Positions 24,340-33,318 of a stretch of 64,000 bases of DNA are shown piece after piece. Below the pieces are notes generated by a model. It had not been told where the DNA came from. It ran no database searches and was given only the letters and a program-made list of their open reading frames with translations. The translations under genes and the position numbers were made by a program. Numbering within the stretch: the stretch's first letter is position 1; every line of letters starts with the position of its first letter. The stretch is from Clostridium cylindrosporum DSM 605 (GTDB taxonomy: Bacteria; Bacillota; Clostridia; Clostridiales; Caloramatoraceae). The stretch spans positions 248,001-312,000 of the forward strand of contig NZ_LFVU01000026.1 in NCBI RefSeq assembly GCF_001047375.1, given 5' to 3'.

Positions 24340-26871
24340 ATGAAAAATCAAAATGTAAATATAGTTGTAACAGGTGATATAGCAGTAAATTTATTTCAAT
24401 GGAGAACTAACGATAAGGATACAAAGGGATTAAGTTTTAAGGCTTATCCTAGGGTACATAAAAGTGTGAAGTTAGGTGATGACTTTCTTCTATCAAAGCT
24501 TGTTGCTTTAGGTACAGAGGCAAATGTCATTTCACCAAAGATAGATTTAAGTCTAGGTAATATAAATGAAGAAGCTCTTATTTCAACAGTAGAGCTAGGT
24601 ACTTTTCCGAAAAGAAAAAATGGTAAAGAGAAGGTTTTTCGTGTAAAGGAATACCTTGGATTTCAAGGGCCTAAATCAGGAGTACCTAAATTATTTAATA
24701 TTATAAATGACGATGAGAATGCGGATATAGTTATACTAGATGATGAGAATAATGGATTTAATTCTAGTGAAGAGTTTTGGCCAGTAGCATTAAAGACTAG
24801 TGGAAAATCCCCAATAATAATTTATAAGACAAATAACCTTGCAAGTTCAAATAATCTTTGGAATCATTTAGAGAAGAATCATCTGAAAAATACCATAGTA
24901 GTTATTAATGCAGATGATTTGCGTTCAAAGGGAGTTAATATAAGTAAAAGTCTTTCATGGGAGAGAACAGCACTTGATTTTGTATGGCAAATGAATAATA
25001 ATCCTAATCTTACGAGACTTTCAAAATGCCATAACTTAATAATTCCACTAGGTGTTGAAGGTGCTATTCATTATAAAAATGCAGGAAAATCTGAGTCTGA
25101 ATTATATTTTTTAACCTATGAGTTTGAAGGCGGGTTTATTAAAGAAGATCAGGGGAAGATGTTTGGACTTACTTCTTGCTTCGTTGCTGGACTTGCACGT
25201 AATATTGTTTCAGGAATTCGAAATAAAGAGGATTTTGAAGGGTCCCTTAGTGAAGGTATACGTGAAGGAATTGTTGCTGCACAAAAGTACTTCATTAATG
25301 GGCTTGGAAGTAGCGTAGAGGAGAGTCTTTATCCAGATCCTATAATGTTTACTGAAGGCGAAAACGACTTTATATATAAAGAAAATATCCAAGATGTAAA
25401 AATACGAAATACAAAGAATCCTAATTGTAGGGCTTGTTGGTATATTATAAAGGATAAAAACTCATTTAACTTAGCAGAAATAGCCTATGATATAGTTAAA
25501 AATGGTGAGAAAAGTGCGCTGAAGTTTATACCTATAGCACAGTTTGGAAAGTTAAAAACAGTTGATAGAACAGAGATAGAAGCATATAGAAGTATTAAAA
25601 ACCTTATGTCAGAGTATATCTCATCTAAGAATACAGTTAGACCACTTTCTATAGCGGTATTTGGAACTCCAGGCTCTGGAAAGTCATTTGGGGTTACAGA
25701 AATAGCATCAAGTATTGCTCCAAATCTTATAGAGAAACTAGACTTTAACCTATCTCAGTTCCAAACATTATCAGATTTAATCGTTGCATTCCATAAGGTA
25801 AGGGATTTGTCTCTAGAGGGAAAACTTCCTTTAGTGTTTTTCGATGAATTTGATAGTGCATTTGAAAGAAAACTAGGATGGCTTAAGTATTTCCTTGCAC
25901 CTATGCAGGACGGGAAGTTTAGAGAAGGGGATGCTACTCACCCTATAGGAAAGGCTATTTTCGTATTTGCTGGAGGAACAAGTAGTACCTTTAATGAGTT
26001 CTGTGGTGAGGATATAGTAAGCGAAATAGAAAAGAAAGAATTTAAAAGAGAATTTCAAGCCTCTAAGGGTCCAGACTTTGTAAGTCGTTTAAGGGGATAT
26101 GTTAACATACTTGGACCAAACCAAACCGATGAACAGTGGGACCAATTATTTATTATAAGACGTGCAATGCTGCTACGTACGCTTTTAGAGCGTAAGGTGC
26201 CTCATCTTATAGGTGGAGAAGGTGAAGCCCAAATAGATGATGGTGTTTTAAGAGCTCTACTTAAGGTGCCAAGATATAAGCATGAATCAAGATCAATGGA
26301 AGCAATCCTTGAGATGAGTATGTTAAATGAAGCTAAAAAGTGGGAGCAGGCTCATCTACCATCAAAGGAACAGTTAAAACTTCATGTAGATGAAGAGGAG
26401 TTTTCAAGACTTCTAATGCAGGAAGAGTTTTTCAGTGAAAAAATAGAAAAGCTTGCTAGAGAATTATATGAAAAGCATATAGAAGTGTATGGAAACGAAA
26501 ACAAAACATCTATAAGGCGTCAGGCAAGACATATTCCTATAGCACTGCACAAGGTAAATTATGATCTTATATCTGTTATGGAAAAGCCAGAGGTTATAAG
26601 TTTTACAGAAAAGGAATTAAGTATCCTAGCAGAATATGAACATAAGCGCAGTTCCCTTGAGAAGAAGGAAGCAGGATGGACCTATGGTGAGAAGTTAGAT
26701 AAAAAGAAGAAAACACATCCTTCACTTGTGCCATGGGATAGTCTACCAAGTGAGTATAAAGATAAGATAATAGAAAATGTTAAATCATGGCCAGAGATTT
26801 TGGCAAATTCAAACTTCAAGATAGAACGTCTAAAATTCCTATGTAATTGTGAAACTCAGCTTTTACCATAG
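24340..26871 (+). CDS. three-part protein: PfkB/ribokinase-like domain, AAA+ ATPase, RyR domain
   Basis: An 843-residue cytoplasmic protein with no membrane segment. Residues 1 to about 340 follow a ribokinase-like pattern (IVVTGDIAVN at the start; NLIIPLGVEGAIHYK like the late strand of PfkB kinases; GLTSCFVAGLA in place of GAGDxFxAGxA). The catalytic Asp is Ser there, so a pseudokinase is likely. Residues about 435-640 are AAA+: Walker A GTPGSGKS (442-449), Walker B PLVFFDEFDSAF (near 500) and arginines after DFVSRLRGYV. Residues about 745-830 match the RyR domain: AEYEHKRSSLEKKEAGWTYGE and HPSLVPWDSLPSEYKDK. Bacterial RyR domains are thought to bind nucleotide-like signals. It is monocistronic with its own terminator; role unknown. 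Confidence 0.75.
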   Translation: MKNQNVNIVVTGDIAVNLFQWRTNDKDTKGLSFKAYPRVHKSVKLGDDFLLSKLVALGTEANVISPKIDLSLGNINEEALISTVELGTFPKRKNGKEKVFRVKEYLGFQGPKSGVPKLFNIINDDENADIVILDDENNGFNSSEEFWPVALKTSGKSPIIIYKTNNLASSNNLWNHLEKNHLKNTIVVINADDLRSKGVNISKSLSWERTALDFVWQMNNNPNLTRLSKCHNLIIPLGVEGAIHYKNAGKSESELYFLTYEFEGGFIKEDQGKMFGLTSCFVAGLARNIVSGIRNKEDFEGSLSEGIREGIVAAQKYFINGLGSSVEESLYPDPIMFTEGENDFIYKENIQDVKIRNTKNPNCRACWYIIKDKNSFNLAEIAYDIVKNGEKSALKFIPIAQFGKLKTVDRTEIEAYRSIKNLMSEYISSKNTVRPLSIAVFGTPGSGKSFGVTEIASSIAPNLIEKLDFNLSQFQTLSDLIVAFHKVRDLSLEGKLPLVFFDEFDSAFERKLGWLKYFLAPMQDGKFREGDATHPIGKAIFVFAGGTSSTFNEFCGEDIVSEIEKKEFKREFQASKGPDFVSRLRGYVNILGPNQTDEQWDQLFIIRRAMLLRTLLERKVPHLIGGEGEAQIDDGVLRALLKVPRYKHESRSMEAILEMSMLNEAKKWEQAHLPSKEQLKLHVDEEEFSRLLMQEEFFSEKIEKLARELYEKHIEVYGNENKTSIRRQARHIPIALHKVNYDLISVMEKPEVISFTEKELSILAEYEHKRSSLEKKEAGWTYGEKLDKKKKTHPSLVPWDSLPSEYKDKIIENVKSWPEILANSNFKIERLKFLCNCETQLLP

Positions 26872-26873
26872 TT

Positions 26874-26912
26874 AAAGCCCCTAAAGCCAAATGTAGGTTT
26901 AGGGGCTTTTGT
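26874..26912 (+). terminator. terminator after the AAA+/RyR gene
   Basis: AAAGCCCCTAAAGCC pairs with GGTTTAGGGGCTTTT, then TGTTT. Confidence 0.9.
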
Positions 26913-26943
26913 TTATAGTATAACTTAGCGCTTCTAGATTAAT

Positions 26944-29001
26944 TTAAATCTTAAATTTTTCGATATCTTTAACAAGAGTTTCAGCCATATCTGAAAGAGA
27001 ATGTACAAATTCCCCGACCTCTTGTATACCTGCAGCCTGCTCCTCTGTTGTAGCTGCAGTAGAACTAGTTTCATTAATTATCTCATCTGAAATGCTATTT
27101 AGACTTATCATCGTCTCTGAAATAGCTTCCTTCTTTTCTTCAAGACTTGCTGAATTTGAAGCTATGATATTGATGTTATTTTTAGTGTCATTTATAAGTT
27201 CAGTAATACTCTTAAATGCTACACCAGCATTTTCAGCGATTTCCTCACCTTTAACTACACTGTCTATACCCTTTTCCATAGCATCTACTGCAAGCTTAGT
27301 GTTTTGTTGATTTTTTGCTATAAGCTCACGTATAATTCTTGCAGATTGATTTGATTGTTCAGCAAGCTTTCCAACTTCACCTGCAACAACAGCAAATCCT
27401 CTTCCAGCATCACCAGCTCTTGCAGCCTCTATTGATGCATTTAGAGCAAGAAGGTTAGTTTGCTCAGCTATTGATTCTATTGAATCTGTTATTCCTGTAA
27501 TTTCAGCAGAACTTTTATCTAGTATATTTATAATTTCTCTTACTTCCTCAGTAGAAGCTTTAATGTTCTTTATTTGTCTTACAGTATTTTCTATAGAATC
27601 CATACCATAATCTGATTTTTCCATAACTTTATTTACTAGAAGTGAAACATTATCAACATTTGATTTAATAGTTTCAATACCATCTTCTACAATTTTAATT
27701 TGTTCATTACTTTCTATTACAAGCTTTCCTTGATCATTTATGATTGAAGAGATATGAACCGTAGATGATGAAGTTTGTTCAACTGCTTTGCTTATTTCTC
27801 CAAATGAGCTATTAAGCTGCTCCGATGCCTCAGCAGTTGTTTGTGCCGATTTTTTAAGGCTAGTTATTAGGTTAAGTATATTACTCGCCATTCTATTCAT
27901 GCTTACTTCTATTAACCTAATTTCACCTTTACCATCCTCATTAAACTTAACAGTTAGGTCTCCTTCAGCAATTCTATTTATACCTTCTTGAAGTTTAACT
28001 AAAGGATTTATAAGCTTTGAAGAAATTAGTATAATAACACATGCAAGAATTGCTATAGTTATAGTTATTAATATTCCCTGTGTTACCTTAAAGGCAGTAA
28101 GATTTTTATTAAGTAGTTCTGTATTATATGTAATTTCAACTATCTTTCTTACATCTCCAGTATCAGGACCATAACCATTTGCTACATATATATATTTTTT
28201 AGTGTTAACACCTGTGTTATCTACATAGTTTTTAGCGTTTTTTGCTACGTTCTTTACAGTTTCCTGTGTTTTATTATCTATATTAGCTTCAGGATCACTT
28301 ATAAGTTTTCCTGCACTTCCAAATATTCTTATGTCAGATATATGCTTATCCTTCTTTAGGTCTTCAACTATATTGTTATAGTCTATTTCCTTTAGCATAT
28401 CCTTATAGTCCTCAGAGGTAACGCTCATTTGAAGAAGGTCCTTATGATTCTCAGTAGGCATAAATGCATACTTAGTTAATACACTAGAGTTTTGTGCGGT
28501 TATAAATGGATCGCTTACGAATTCATTACCCTTTCTTCTTTCTTGAAGAACATTATAAAAGTCTCCAAGAACTTTATAATCAAATCCTAAGTCATCTTTG
28601 TTTGTGGTATATCTAGTTATTCCATCTTCACCATTAATGTATAAATGATATTTTCCACCAAATTTTTGTCTTAAAGCTTCAAGATTTAATTTTTCTGGGG
28701 AACCAGCTTTTTTATATTCTTCAGCGAATGCATTCATTTTACCTCTTAAGTTGTCATCAAGACTTTTAGAAAGAAGATTATATCCGCTATTGGACATTGT
28801 TATTGCATTTACAACAGAGTTTTCTACTTGTTTTTGAAGGGTTTCATTATTTTCTGTTAGGCTTTTGCTTTGATTAAAATATCCAATGAAACTATAAATG
28901 CATATTATTGGGATTATAAATAGTACTAGCCAAAACATAAGAATATATTTTAGACTAGTGAAGCCCTTAGATTTGTTTTTACTATTTTTTACTTCTGTCA
29001 T
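26944..29001 (-). CDS. methyl-accepting chemotaxis protein with Cache-type sensor
   Basis: A 685-residue receptor: TM1 (about 18-40), an extracellular region of about 270 residues resembling a double Cache domain ([30 protein letters not shown]), TM2 near residues 310-332, HAMP ([20 protein letters not shown]) and a signalling hairpin with the tip [24 protein letters not shown] longer frame opens at 29067, but AAAGGAG lies just before ATG 29001. Cache sensors bind small organic ligands directly; the ligand is unknown. There is no visible riboswitch in its short leader, unlike the receptor at 22441. Confidence 0.92.
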   Translation of the reverse strand: MTEVKNSKNKSKGFTSLKYILMFWLVLFIIPIICIYSFIGYFNQSKSLTENNETLQKQVENSVVNAITMSNSGYNLLSKSLDDNLRGKMNAFAEEYKKAGSPEKLNLEALRQKFGGKYHLYINGEDGITRYTTNKDDLGFDYKVLGDFYNVLQERRKGNEFVSDPFITAQNSSVLTKYAFMPTENHKDLLQMSVTSEDYKDMLKEIDYNNIVEDLKKDKHISDIRIFGSAGKLISDPEANIDNKTQETVKNVAKNAKNYVDNTGVNTKKYIYVANGYGPDTGDVRKIVEITYNTELLNKNLTAFKVTQGILITITIAILACVIILISSKLINPLVKLQEGINRIAEGDLTVKFNEDGKGEIRLIEVSMNRMASNILNLITSLKKSAQTTAEASEQLNSSFGEISKAVEQTSSSTVHISSIINDQGKLVIESNEQIKIVEDGIETIKSNVDNVSLLVNKVMEKSDYGMDSIENTVRQIKNIKASTEEVREIINILDKSSAEITGITDSIESIAEQTNLLALNASIEAARAGDAGRGFAVVAGEVGKLAEQSNQSARIIRELIAKNQQNTKLAVDAMEKGIDSVVKGEEIAENAGVAFKSITELINDTKNNINIIASNSASLEEKKEAISETMISLNSISDEIINETSSTAATTEEQAAGIQEVGEFVHSLSDMAETLVKDIEKFKI

Positions 29002-29123
29002 TAGTCGACTCCTTTTCCTAAGATTGTTTAAAATTACATATAATTCTACAAGTATTATCGTAAACATTAAAGGTTTCTTAACAGATAGTTAACATTTGAA
29101 TAAGCTATAATTGTTATAAGTAA

Positions 29124-29158
29124 AAGAAATCCACCTAGGTATCTAGGTGGATTTTTAG
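29124..29158 (-). terminator. terminator after the nitroreductase gene
   Basis: AAATCCACCTAG and CTAGGTGGATTT form a perfect stem with a 4-base loop, T-rich on both sides. Confidence 0.85.
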
Positions 29159-29166
29159 TAAATTAA

Positions 29167-29685
29167 TTAAAACTTATTGTATGTAACAACCTCTGAAATA
29201 TCTTTTCTATTTGTATGATTAGGATGTGGCTTTGCCTCAACGCTTGGATAACCTAAAGGTAGTATACAAACAGGTTCAAGTTCATTAGGAATATTAAAGG
29301 ACTTACAAACAGCCTCTGGGTCAAAGTGACCAACCCATGTTGTGCCAAGACCAAGTTCAGTTGCTTGTAACATCATATGGGTTGCAACTATACTTCCGTC
29401 TATATCTGTATGAACTTTTCCATCATACTTACGTGTCCAAGCTTCCTCTTTATTAGCACATATAAGTATAGCCATAGGTGCATTAAAGTGGTAGATTGTA
29501 CATTCTTTTAGTTTCTCAAGTGCCTCATTACTTTCAATTACTAGTATTCTTTGAGGTTGACGATTTGCAGCAGTTGGTGAAACCTGTCCTGCTTCTAAAA
29601 TTAAATCTAACTTCTCCTTTTCAACCTTTCTAGTATCAAAGCTTCTTAGAGAATATCTTTCCTTTGCAAGCTCTATAAGTTTCAT
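29167..29685 (-). CDS. nitroreductase family protein
   Basis: A 172-residue FMN-dependent enzyme. RYSLRSFDTRKVEKEKLDLIL and SPTAANRQPQRILVI hold the FMN-binding residues. LGLGTTWVGHF and a late LPLGYP complete the fold. Members reduce nitroaromatics, quinones or flavins with NAD(P)H as obligate homodimers. It is the short clostridial type. AAAGGAGGC precedes ATG 29685. No neighbouring redox gene suggests a specific substrate. Confidence 0.9.
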   Translation of the reverse strand: MKLIELAKERYSLRSFDTRKVEKEKLDLILEAGQVSPTAANRQPQRILVIESNEALEKLKECTIYHFNAPMAILICANKEEAWTRKYDGKVHTDIDGSIVATHMMLQATELGLGTTWVGHFDPEAVCKSFNIPNELEPVCILPLGYPSVEAKPHPNHTNRKDISEVVTYNKF

Positions 29686-30178
29686 ATAAATGCCTCCTTT
29701 GCCTGCTTTTTATTATATTATTTCATAAAAGTCTATTAACATCTAGATTAGTTATGTATTTATAAGGAATAAAGATATAATATCAAAGTATGATATGATA
29801 TTTGCAAAGGCCAAGTATAGCATAAAAATAGGTGATGTAGCTCCTAGAATCAATAATAATGGAAATTGATTGTGAAATTTTACAAAATACTGAAGTTTAT
29901 ATAAAAAATAATGAATTATACTAGTTAGAAAACCCTCTTAGGTTAGTACTTAAGAGGATTTTTCATTTATAAGGCTAATATCCATGAAATTTAATATTTG
30001 GAAACATAGGGAAAACTACTGTTGTTACTTGTATATATTAGGCTAGGATTTATTAATATTATCATTGAAAATATTATATTTTAATAATAATATTAATCTT
30101 ATGCAATACAAAATGAAAACAAAATTTAGAAGTTTTGTATAAAAATTATTAATTATCCTTTGGAGGAGATAAAAGTAT
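29686..30178. other. long intergenic region, possible small RNA
   Basis: About 490 bases without a gene. A terminator-like hairpin at 29929-29966 ends a stretch containing TAGGTGATGTAGCTCCTA (29828-29847) and TCAAT/ATTGA arms, so a small RNA of 100-150 bases is possible. The rest is A/T-rich promoter sequence for the cluster that starts at 30179. Confidence 0.35.
29929..29966 (+). terminator. terminator with no gene upstream on the same strand
   Basis: AAACCCTCTTA pairs with TTAAGAGGATTTTT. Confidence 0.7.
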
Positions 30179-30532
30179 ATGAAAAAAGTATTAATCGTAG
30201 ATGATATGTTGTTTATGAGAAACTTATTAAAAACAATGCTTGAAGAAAATGGATTTGAAGTTGTTGCTGAGGCTGGGGATGGTTTAGAAGCAATAGAAAA
30301 GTACTCAGAATTTAGACCAGATGTTGTTACTATGGATATAACAATGAAGGAAATGGATGGAATAGAAGCAATTAAAGGAATTCGTGAAATAGATGAAAAC
30401 TGCAAGGTGGTAGTAATTTCTGCACTTGGAATGGAAAGTATGGTTATGAAGGCAATCGCTGCAGGTGCAAAGGGATTTATTAGAAAACCATTTGAAAAGG
30501 AAAATGTTATCAAAACACTAAATGAGATTTAA
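30179..30532 (+). CDS. CheY-like single-domain response regulator
   Basis: A 117-residue receiver domain alone: acidic pocket VDD (residues 8-9), phospho-acceptor Asp in VVTMDITM (about 54) and Lys in IRKPF (about 102). The TMDIT form is shared with the CheY at 44466. It is the first gene of the stressosome/chemosensory cluster, preceded by GGAGG. With no output domain it must act by protein contact, most likely with the histidine kinase or Hpt proteins downstream, or with a motor if the cell has one. Confidence 0.92.
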   Translation: MKKVLIVDDMLFMRNLLKTMLEENGFEVVAEAGDGLEAIEKYSEFRPDVVTMDITMKEMDGIEAIKGIREIDENCKVVVISALGMESMVMKAIAAGAKGFIRKPFEKENVIKTLNEI

Positions 30533-30573
30533 AGGTTCTAATATAAAAATTTATGTCGATAAAAGGAGAAGAT

Positions 30574-31428
30574 ATGATTAGTAGTTTAGAAGAATTAAAT
30601 AATATATTATCAAGTGGAGAAAATGATGTTTTTCAGATGTGGCTTGAAGAAATAAATACAAATAAGGTTGTTAAAAAAGGATTATTCTCTGAAAGAGATA
30701 TTATTGATATTTCAAGTAAGTTATATAGGACATTTTTAAAGTTAAGAGATTATGATTTTAATAATGGATTAGTAGAGATTACAACATCTTCAGGTAAGGA
30801 ATCTCTTGAGGAATTTTCTAAGATAATGGCAATAAAAAATCAAACTCCAACAGCAACAAGTATGTATATATATTCTTTGAAAAGTGTTATGTATAAATTT
30901 TTACAGAAACAAATTGAAGATTCAAGTTTGCTAAATAAGGAGATTTTAAGAACATCTGAGGTTATAGATAAAATGGGGCTTTATACCTTTAATTATTTTG
31001 TTAAGGAAAGAGAATCTATAATTCAAATGCAGCAGCAAGATATGATGGAGTTATCTACCCCTGTAATTAAAGTATGGGAAAATGTACTTGCTATTCCTCT
31101 TATTGGGACACTTGACAGCAAAAGAACACAAATGATTATGGAAAAACTTCTTGATATGATAGTAACTACATCCTCAAAGGTTGCAATAATAGATATTACA
31201 GGGGTTCCTACAGTAGATACCCTTGTTGCAAATCATTTAATTAAAACAGTAGCAGCTACAAGACTTCTTGGAGCTGAAATAATAATAACAGGTATAAGCC
31301 CAGTTATCGCTCAAACGATGGTACACTTAGGAATTGATTTGTCAGAGGTTATTACAAAGGCGGTTATGGAAGATGGAATAAAAACTGCACTTGAAATATG
31401 TGACTTTAAAATTCTTAAATTGAAATAG
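30574..31428 (+). CDS. RsbR-like stressosome sensor (STAS domain)
   Basis: About 284 residues. The N-terminal helical domain (1 to about 155) is of the RsbRD/non-heme globin type and is the presumed sensor. The C-terminal STAS domain carries AIIDITGVPTVDTLVANHL and TGISPVIAQTMVHLGID, with the two Thr regions that RsbT phosphorylates in B. subtilis RsbR. AAAAGGAG stands before ATG 30574, so the in-frame ATG 30553 is not the start. With RsbS and RsbT next to it, it should build the stressosome shell. Confidence 0.9.
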   Translation: MISSLEELNNILSSGENDVFQMWLEEINTNKVVKKGLFSERDIIDISSKLYRTFLKLRDYDFNNGLVEITTSSGKESLEEFSKIMAIKNQTPTATSMYIYSLKSVMYKFLQKQIEDSSLLNKEILRTSEVIDKMGLYTFNYFVKERESIIQMQQQDMMELSTPVIKVWENVLAIPLIGTLDSKRTQMIMEKLLDMIVTTSSKVAIIDITGVPTVDTLVANHLIKTVAATRLLGAEIIITGISPVIAQTMVHLGIDLSEVITKAVMEDGIKTALEICDFKILKLK

Positions 31429-31449
31429 TATAAAATGGAGTGTTGATTT

Positions 31450-31869
31450 ATGGTAAAGATACCTATACTAAAAATTAATGATATTTTGATTGTTTCTATA
31501 CAGGAGGAATTAACCGACAAGGTAGCTCTTAAATTTCAGATGGATATTTTAAATAAAATATATTCATCAAAAGCAAAGGGAGTATTAATGGATATATCTT
31601 TACTGGATATCGTAGATTCATTTTTAGGAAAGGTTATATCGGAAACTGCAAAAATGATTAGACTTTTAGGGGCAGAACTTGTTCTTGTGGGAATGAAACC
31701 AGAGGTAGCTATAACAATAGTAGAACTCGGCCTTGAGATTAATGGAGTACATACATCATTAAACATTGAAGATGGAATAGAAAATCTAAATAACATTATA
31801 AAATCAAAGGCAATTCAAGAGATTACTAGGGAAGAGTTGCTGAAAGAGGAAAAACATGCTGAGATATGA
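31450..31869 (+). CDS. rsbS: RsbS-like stressosome scaffold protein
   Basis: A 139-residue STAS protein. LMDISLLDIVDSFLGKVISETAKMIR is nearly the B. subtilis RsbS sequence, with the phosphorylated Ser in IVDSF. VGMKPEVAITIVELGLEI follows. It has a C-terminal extension of about 20 residues that overlaps the next gene by 14 bases. It forms the icosahedral stressosome core with RsbR and holds RsbT until phosphorylated. Confidence 0.93.
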   Translation: MVKIPILKINDILIVSIQEELTDKVALKFQMDILNKIYSSKAKGVLMDISLLDIVDSFLGKVISETAKMIRLLGAELVLVGMKPEVAITIVELGLEINGVHTSLNIEDGIENLNNIIKSKAIQEITREELLKEEKHAEI

Positions 31870-32251
31870 AGTTGTTATTGAAGAAGAGAAGGATATTGTT
31901 ATTGCAAGACAAGTAACAAGAGAGGCTGCAAAACAAATGAAATTTGGAATAGTTGACCAAACTCGAATTATAACTGCGGTAAGCGAACTTTCAAGAAATA
32001 TATTTCAGTACGCGGGAAAAGGTTATGTTGTATTAGAGGAAGTTGTAGAAAATAATAAACATGGTCTTATGATATCCTTTGTTGATGAGGGACCTGGAAT
32101 CCAAGACATTGATTATGTAATGCAGGGAGGAAACTCCTCAGGTAATGGAATGGGACTAGGCTTATGTGGAAGTAAAAGGCTTATGGACAATTTCTCTATT
32201 TGCTCACAGCTTGGCAAAGGTACTATTGTTATTATAAAAAAGTGGCTTTAA
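31856..32251 (+). CDS. rsbT: RsbT-like serine/threonine kinase (HATPase)
   Basis: A 131-residue GHKL-type kinase: N box SELSRNIFQYA, G1 box DEGPGIQD, G2 box GNGMGLGLCGSKRLMD and final GTIVIIKKWL. It phosphorylates RsbR and RsbS; once freed it activates a downstream partner. In Bacillus that is RsbU, but no RsbU, RsbV, RsbW or sigma B gene is present here, so the freed kinase must have another partner. Translation overlaps rsbS. Confidence 0.93.
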   Translation: MLRYEVVIEEEKDIVIARQVTREAAKQMKFGIVDQTRIITAVSELSRNIFQYAGKGYVVLEEVVENNKHGLMISFVDEGPGIQDIDYVMQGGNSSGNGMGLGLCGSKRLMDNFSICSQLGKGTIVIIKKWL

Positions 32252-32255
32252 TGAG

Positions 32256-33311
32256 GTGAGAAAGATAGAATCATTTGAAATCAAAAATGAATGGGATATA
32301 GGCAGTGCAAGAAGATATATAGCTAATAGCTGTAGAGATTTAGGCTTTAATGAAATTGAAGTAGGAGAAATCTCTATTGTAGTTAATGAGCTTTGTACAA
32401 ATATTATTAAGCATGGATGTGTTGAGGGAAAGATAAAATTTAGTAAAATTAATAATGGTTTAGAAAGTGGCATTGAAATAATCTCCCATGATAAGGGCCC
32501 TGGTATTGAAAATATCGATGAGGTTATTAAAGATGGATTTTCTTCAAAGGGAACAATTGGGGGAGGGTTCGGTGCTATAAAGCGGTTAATGGATGATATG
32601 GAGGTATACTCTCAATTTAATGGAGATAGCTGTAATTATAACCCTTATAGTTATAATCTTAAGTTAAATTGTACAGGTACGATAATAGTTGCGAAAAAGT
32701 GGTTAAAAAGCGTAAAAAATATTGCAAGTCAGGATATAAAAATTAGCGTTATGAGTAGACCCCATCCAAACAGTAATGTAAATGGAGATGGGTATTATAT
32801 TAAGCACTTAAAGGGTAAAAGTATTATTGCGGTTATTGATGGAATAGGTCATGGCACTGAAGCTAATAAGGCATCTAAAAAGGCATGTGAATTAATAGAA
32901 GAAAATATTAGTAAATGTCTAAAGGAAATAATATTAAGCTTAGATACAGGATTAAGGCATACAAGAGGTGTGGTTATAGGATTATTAGCTATTGATGAAT
33001 TTAAAGGGGAGCTTACCTATGTTGGAATTGGCAATATTCAATTTACATATATTTTTGAGGATAATGTAGTTAGGATTTTACCTACAAGTGGAATATTAGG
33101 AGTTACCCCTAATAATAAAGTAAGGATTCAAAAAGTATTCTATCAGAAGGGATCAATTTTAATTATGAATACAGATGGCATATCTAATAAATGGCAAATT
33201 GATAACTATTCTAGGGAAGTTAGAGATAATCCTTCTTTTCTTTCAAATAGTATTCTTAAAGATTTTGGTAAAAATAATGATGATTCTACTGTTTTAGTAG
33301 CAGTTCTCTAG
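32256..33311 (+). CDS. fusion of RsbT-like kinase domain and RsbX/SpoIIE-type PP2C phosphatase
   Basis: A 351-residue protein. Residues 1 to about 150 are a GHKL ATPase of the RsbT/RsbW type (N box VVNELCTNIIKHG, DKGPGIENIDE, GGGFGAIKRLMD, GTIIVAKKW). Residues about 160-351 are a PP2C domain like RsbX: VIDGIGHGTEANKAS with the metal Asp, NTDGIS and the final NDDSTVLVAVL. Kinase and opposing phosphatase in one chain could set the phosphorylation level of RsbR and RsbS. The start is GTG 32256, four bases after the rsbT stop, with a poor ribosome site, so translational coupling is likely. Confidence 0.88.
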   Translation: MRKIESFEIKNEWDIGSARRYIANSCRDLGFNEIEVGEISIVVNELCTNIIKHGCVEGKIKFSKINNGLESGIEIISHDKGPGIENIDEVIKDGFSSKGTIGGGFGAIKRLMDDMEVYSQFNGDSCNYNPYSYNLKLNCTGTIIVAKKWLKSVKNIASQDIKISVMSRPHPNSNVNGDGYYIKHLKGKSIIAVIDGIGHGTEANKASKKACELIEENISKCLKEIILSLDTGLRHTRGVVIGLLAIDEFKGELTYVGIGNIQFTYIFEDNVVRILPTSGILGVTPNNKVRIQKVFYQKGSILIMNTDGISNKWQIDNYSREVRDNPSFLSNSILKDFGKNNDDSTVLVAVL

Positions 33312-33318
33312 GTGACTT

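Noticed and set aside
29826-29900. Fluoride (crcB) riboswitch-like sequence TAGGTGATGTAGCTCCTA
   Set aside because: The first stem-loop resembles it, but the pseudoknot partner (GAGCTAC-like) and the UGAUG...CUAC block are missing, and no fluoride exporter follows.
30553-32251. A classical sigma-B operon
   Set aside because: RsbR-S-T are present, but RsbU, RsbV, RsbW and sigma B are missing here, so I do not call it that.
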